From NCBI GenBank assembly GCA_964648365.1, contig CAZYLK010000264.1, positions 1-6,036 on the forward strand: 6,036 bases of DNA, read 5' to 3'. The notes beneath the pieces were generated by a model that made no database searches, was not told the DNA's origin, and saw nothing but the letters and a program-made list of their open reading frames with translations. This stretch comes from SURF-32 sp964648365 (GTDB lineage Bacteria > Planctomycetota > Phycisphaerae > UBA1845). This document shows, piece after piece, positions 4,515 through 6,036 of the stretch. Position 1 is the first letter of the stretch; the number at the start of each line of letters is the position of its first letter. A program made the position numbers and the translations under genes.

Positions 4515-6036
4515 TGAACCGCCCTTCAATGGTTGCAGCGCCGTTTTTCCGTCGACGCAGGTCCGCCGCGGCGTGTGCGGCACTGGTGCTGGCCGTCGCC
4601 GCGGCCGCGTCGGCCCAGCCGCGGACGCGCGTCAGCGATTCGGAATACGTCGTCGGCCCGCAGCTTTCCGACGTGATCACCTACGCCGCCCCCGCGCCGC
4701 CGGTCGGCCCCGACGCACAGGCGATCAGCATCCGCTTTGCGCACACGCCGATGGCGCGAAACGGCCAGGCCGTGCCCGGCGGCGGCACGCTCAGCCCGGG
4801 CGCGTGGAGCAACCCGGCGACGGTCAACGCCTCCGGCCAGATGGCCTTCTTCGCCCAGGTCAGCGGCAACACGCGCAATCAGGGCATCTTTGTCGCCGAC
4901 AACGACGGCCTGCACGTTATCGCCCGCGGCTGCGGCGGCCTGGGCGGCAGCGGCAGTCCCGGCTCCTGCGGCGATCCGACGCCCGCGGGCGGAACCTTCG
5001 CGGGGATGTTCTTCGGCACGTTTTTCGTGCCCGCCATCAACGACGGCGGCGACGTGCTGTTTTTGTCCGACGTATTCGGCGGCTCGACCTCGCGCGGCCT
5101 GTTCCTCTATCGCGCGGCCGAGGGCGACATCATCAAGATCGCGGCCGTGGGTGACCCGTCGCCAATGGGCGGCACGATCGGCATGGTCGGCCCGGGCTCG
5201 ATCAACAACCATCGCCAGATCGTCTTCCTCGCCTTCAACGGCCAGTCGCTGGACGGGCAGATTTTCCGCTGGGAGGACGGCGAGGTCACCAAGCACGTCG
5301 GCGTGGGCGATCCGGTCCCCGGGGGGGGGACGTTTACGATCCTGGCGGGCGAACGGGTACAGTTTCAGGACGGCACCTGGGTTCCGACCGGCGTCGCCCC
5401 GGACATCAACGACCACGGCCACGTCAGCTTCTTTTCCGTCATGCAGGGCGCGGAGGCGGACCGCGGCCTGTTCGTCACCCGCGACGGGCAGCACGAATGG
5501 TACGTCCACAGCACCGAGACGACGCCGCTGGGCGGGCGCTACCTGAACCTGTTCGCGCCGATCCTGAACAATAGCGGCGACATCACGTTCTACTGCGACA
5601 TTCAGATCAGTCAGGGGCAGTTCAATTCCGCGTGGATCGTCGGGCGTCCCGGCGCGTACGAGAAACGGCTGGCCTTCTTCGATGAGTTCGACGGCGGGCG
5701 GGTGTGGGGGCAGGCACTGGGGCGCAACCCGATGAGCGCCCTGGACGACTGCGGCAACTTCACCGCCTGGTGCGTCTTGCAGATGCAGGATCTGTCCGAG
5801 GTGGACCGGATGCTGGTGTTCGGCCCCGATGGCACACGGCACGTCATCGCACGCGAGAACGACCCCACTCCGCTGGGCGGGCGCTTCACCGGCATGCAGG
5901 CCTGGCCGTCGATGAACGAGTTCGGCGACGTCACCCTGGGCGCGAACACGCCCGGCGCATCCGCGTCCAACGTTCAGTTCCTCTCCGGCATCGGCAACGC
6001 TCGCGGCGACGGCGACGACAACGCGGCCGTGAACCT
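4514..6036 (+). CDS. Large secreted DUF7453-like repeat protein, 3' end beyond window
   Basis: The frame is open from 4514 to the window edge (507 codons) without a stop, so the gene is truncated by the window and not broken. A signal peptide is clear: RRRR at 13-16, hydrophobic Ala/Leu/Val core at 18-33, and a likely cut at ASA/QP after residue 34. The mature part holds seven motifs like [VILM][ND]-x-x-x-G-x-[IV]: V104, I175, I230 (G replaced by R234), I298, L351, L410 and M467. Six PxGG elements accompany them (V87-P-GGG, P157, P217, P269, P338, P453), mostly in the context GDPxPxGGxF. I recognise this as the DUF7453-type family of exported planctomycete proteins, of unknown function. A beta-propeller is my inference. 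The last residues (NARGDGDDNAAVN) are acidic and may lead to a C-terminal anchor or dockerin outside the window. A G9 run occurs at 5321-5329. Confidence 0.9.
   Translation, partial: MNRPSMVAAPFFRRRRSAAACAALVLAVAAAASAQPRTRVSDSEYVVGPQLSDVITYAAPAPPVGPDAQAISIRFAHTPMARNGQAVPGGGTLSPGAWSNPATVNASGQMAFFAQVSGNTRNQGIFVADNDGLHVIARGCGGLGGSGSPGSCGDPTPAGGTFAGMFFGTFFVPAINDGGDVLFLSDVFGGSTSRGLFLYRAAEGDIIKIAAVGDPSPMGGTIGMVGPGSINNHRQIVFLAFNGQSLDGQIFRWEDGEVTKHVGVGDPVPGGGTFTILAGERVQFQDGTWVPTGVAPDINDHGHVSFFSVMQGAEADRGLFVTRDGQHEWYVHSTETTPLGGRYLNLFAPILNNSGDITFYCDIQISQGQFNSAWIVGRPGAYEKRLAFFDEFDGGRVWGQALGRNPMSALDDCGNFTAWCVLQMQDLSEVDRMLVFGPDGTRHVIARENDPTPLGGRFTGMQAWPSMNEFGDVTLGANTPGASASNVQFLSGIGNARGDGDDNAAVN
5315..5331 (+). 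repeat. G9 homopolymer within a hairpin in the DUF7453-like gene
   Basis: Nine consecutive G residues (5321-5329) follow CCCC. GTCCCC (5315-5320) can pair with GGGGAC (5326-5331) across a 5-nt G loop. The tract encodes the Gly-Gly-Gly of a PxGGxF element. The frame is intact on both sides, so the count as given is the in-frame one. Confidence 0.6.

Noticed and set aside
4526..5842. 438-codon minus-strand frame opposite the large secreted gene
   Set aside because: It is a shadow from high third-position GC. The sense strand gives a signal peptide and regular repeat motifs, while the antisense product is a monotonous Ala/Arg/Val/Asp mixture.

Overview
The window looks like chromosomal DNA from a GC-rich planctomycete, most likely a Phycisphaerae-like or uncultured Planctomycetota lineage. 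Three things point that way. Two secreted proteins end in the paired dockerin-like module (xDxDxDVDLADFARxQNAxTG, with a CxCxC cluster in the linker) that is typical of planctomycete secretomes. A third secreted protein has the PxGGxF plus INxxG repeat architecture I associate with the planctomycete DUF7453-type family. A 20-bp GGTGCC-rich tandem repeat lies beside small palindromes, which resembles planctomycete intergenic repeats. The assignment rests on pattern recognition; no search was run.

Layout, left to right. Positions 51-195 hold a 20-bp tandem repeat followed by overlapping inverted repeats. A plus-strand PaaI-like hotdog thioesterase occupies 419-853. It converges on a minus-strand two-gene operon, complement(921-3400), encoding two secreted repeat proteins. 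These are tandem paralogs, about 72% identical over gap-free 383-residue mature forms. The second gene's ATG overlaps the first gene's TGA by one base (TGATG). A good sigma70-like promoter for this pair, TTGAAC-N17-TAATAT, lies at complement(3541-3569). A divergent region of about 360 bp then leads to a plus-strand MOSC-domain protein (3766-4212). The stop codon of that gene is embedded in the first copy of a ~34-bp tandem repeat (4203-4335). Next come a promoter-like sequence, a perfect 7+7 dyad at the expected transcription start, and a possible 12-codon leader ORF. Last is a large secreted DUF7453-like protein (4514 to beyond the window end), cut off by the window edge.

How the genes relate. 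The thioesterase and MOSC proteins are small, soluble, housekeeping-like proteins with no obvious link to their neighbours. The three large proteins form the theme of the window. All are predicted to be exported, and each contains exactly seven visible copies of a hydrophobic-N-[ND]-x-G-x-[IV] motif, which suggests seven-bladed beta-propeller-like folds on the cell surface or outside the cell. Their ligands cannot be read from sequence. I see no evidence for a defence system, a mobile element with a transposase, a CRISPR array, or an rRNA or tRNA gene. The most interesting material is the paralog pair with its one-base coupling and the several repeat and dyad structures between genes.
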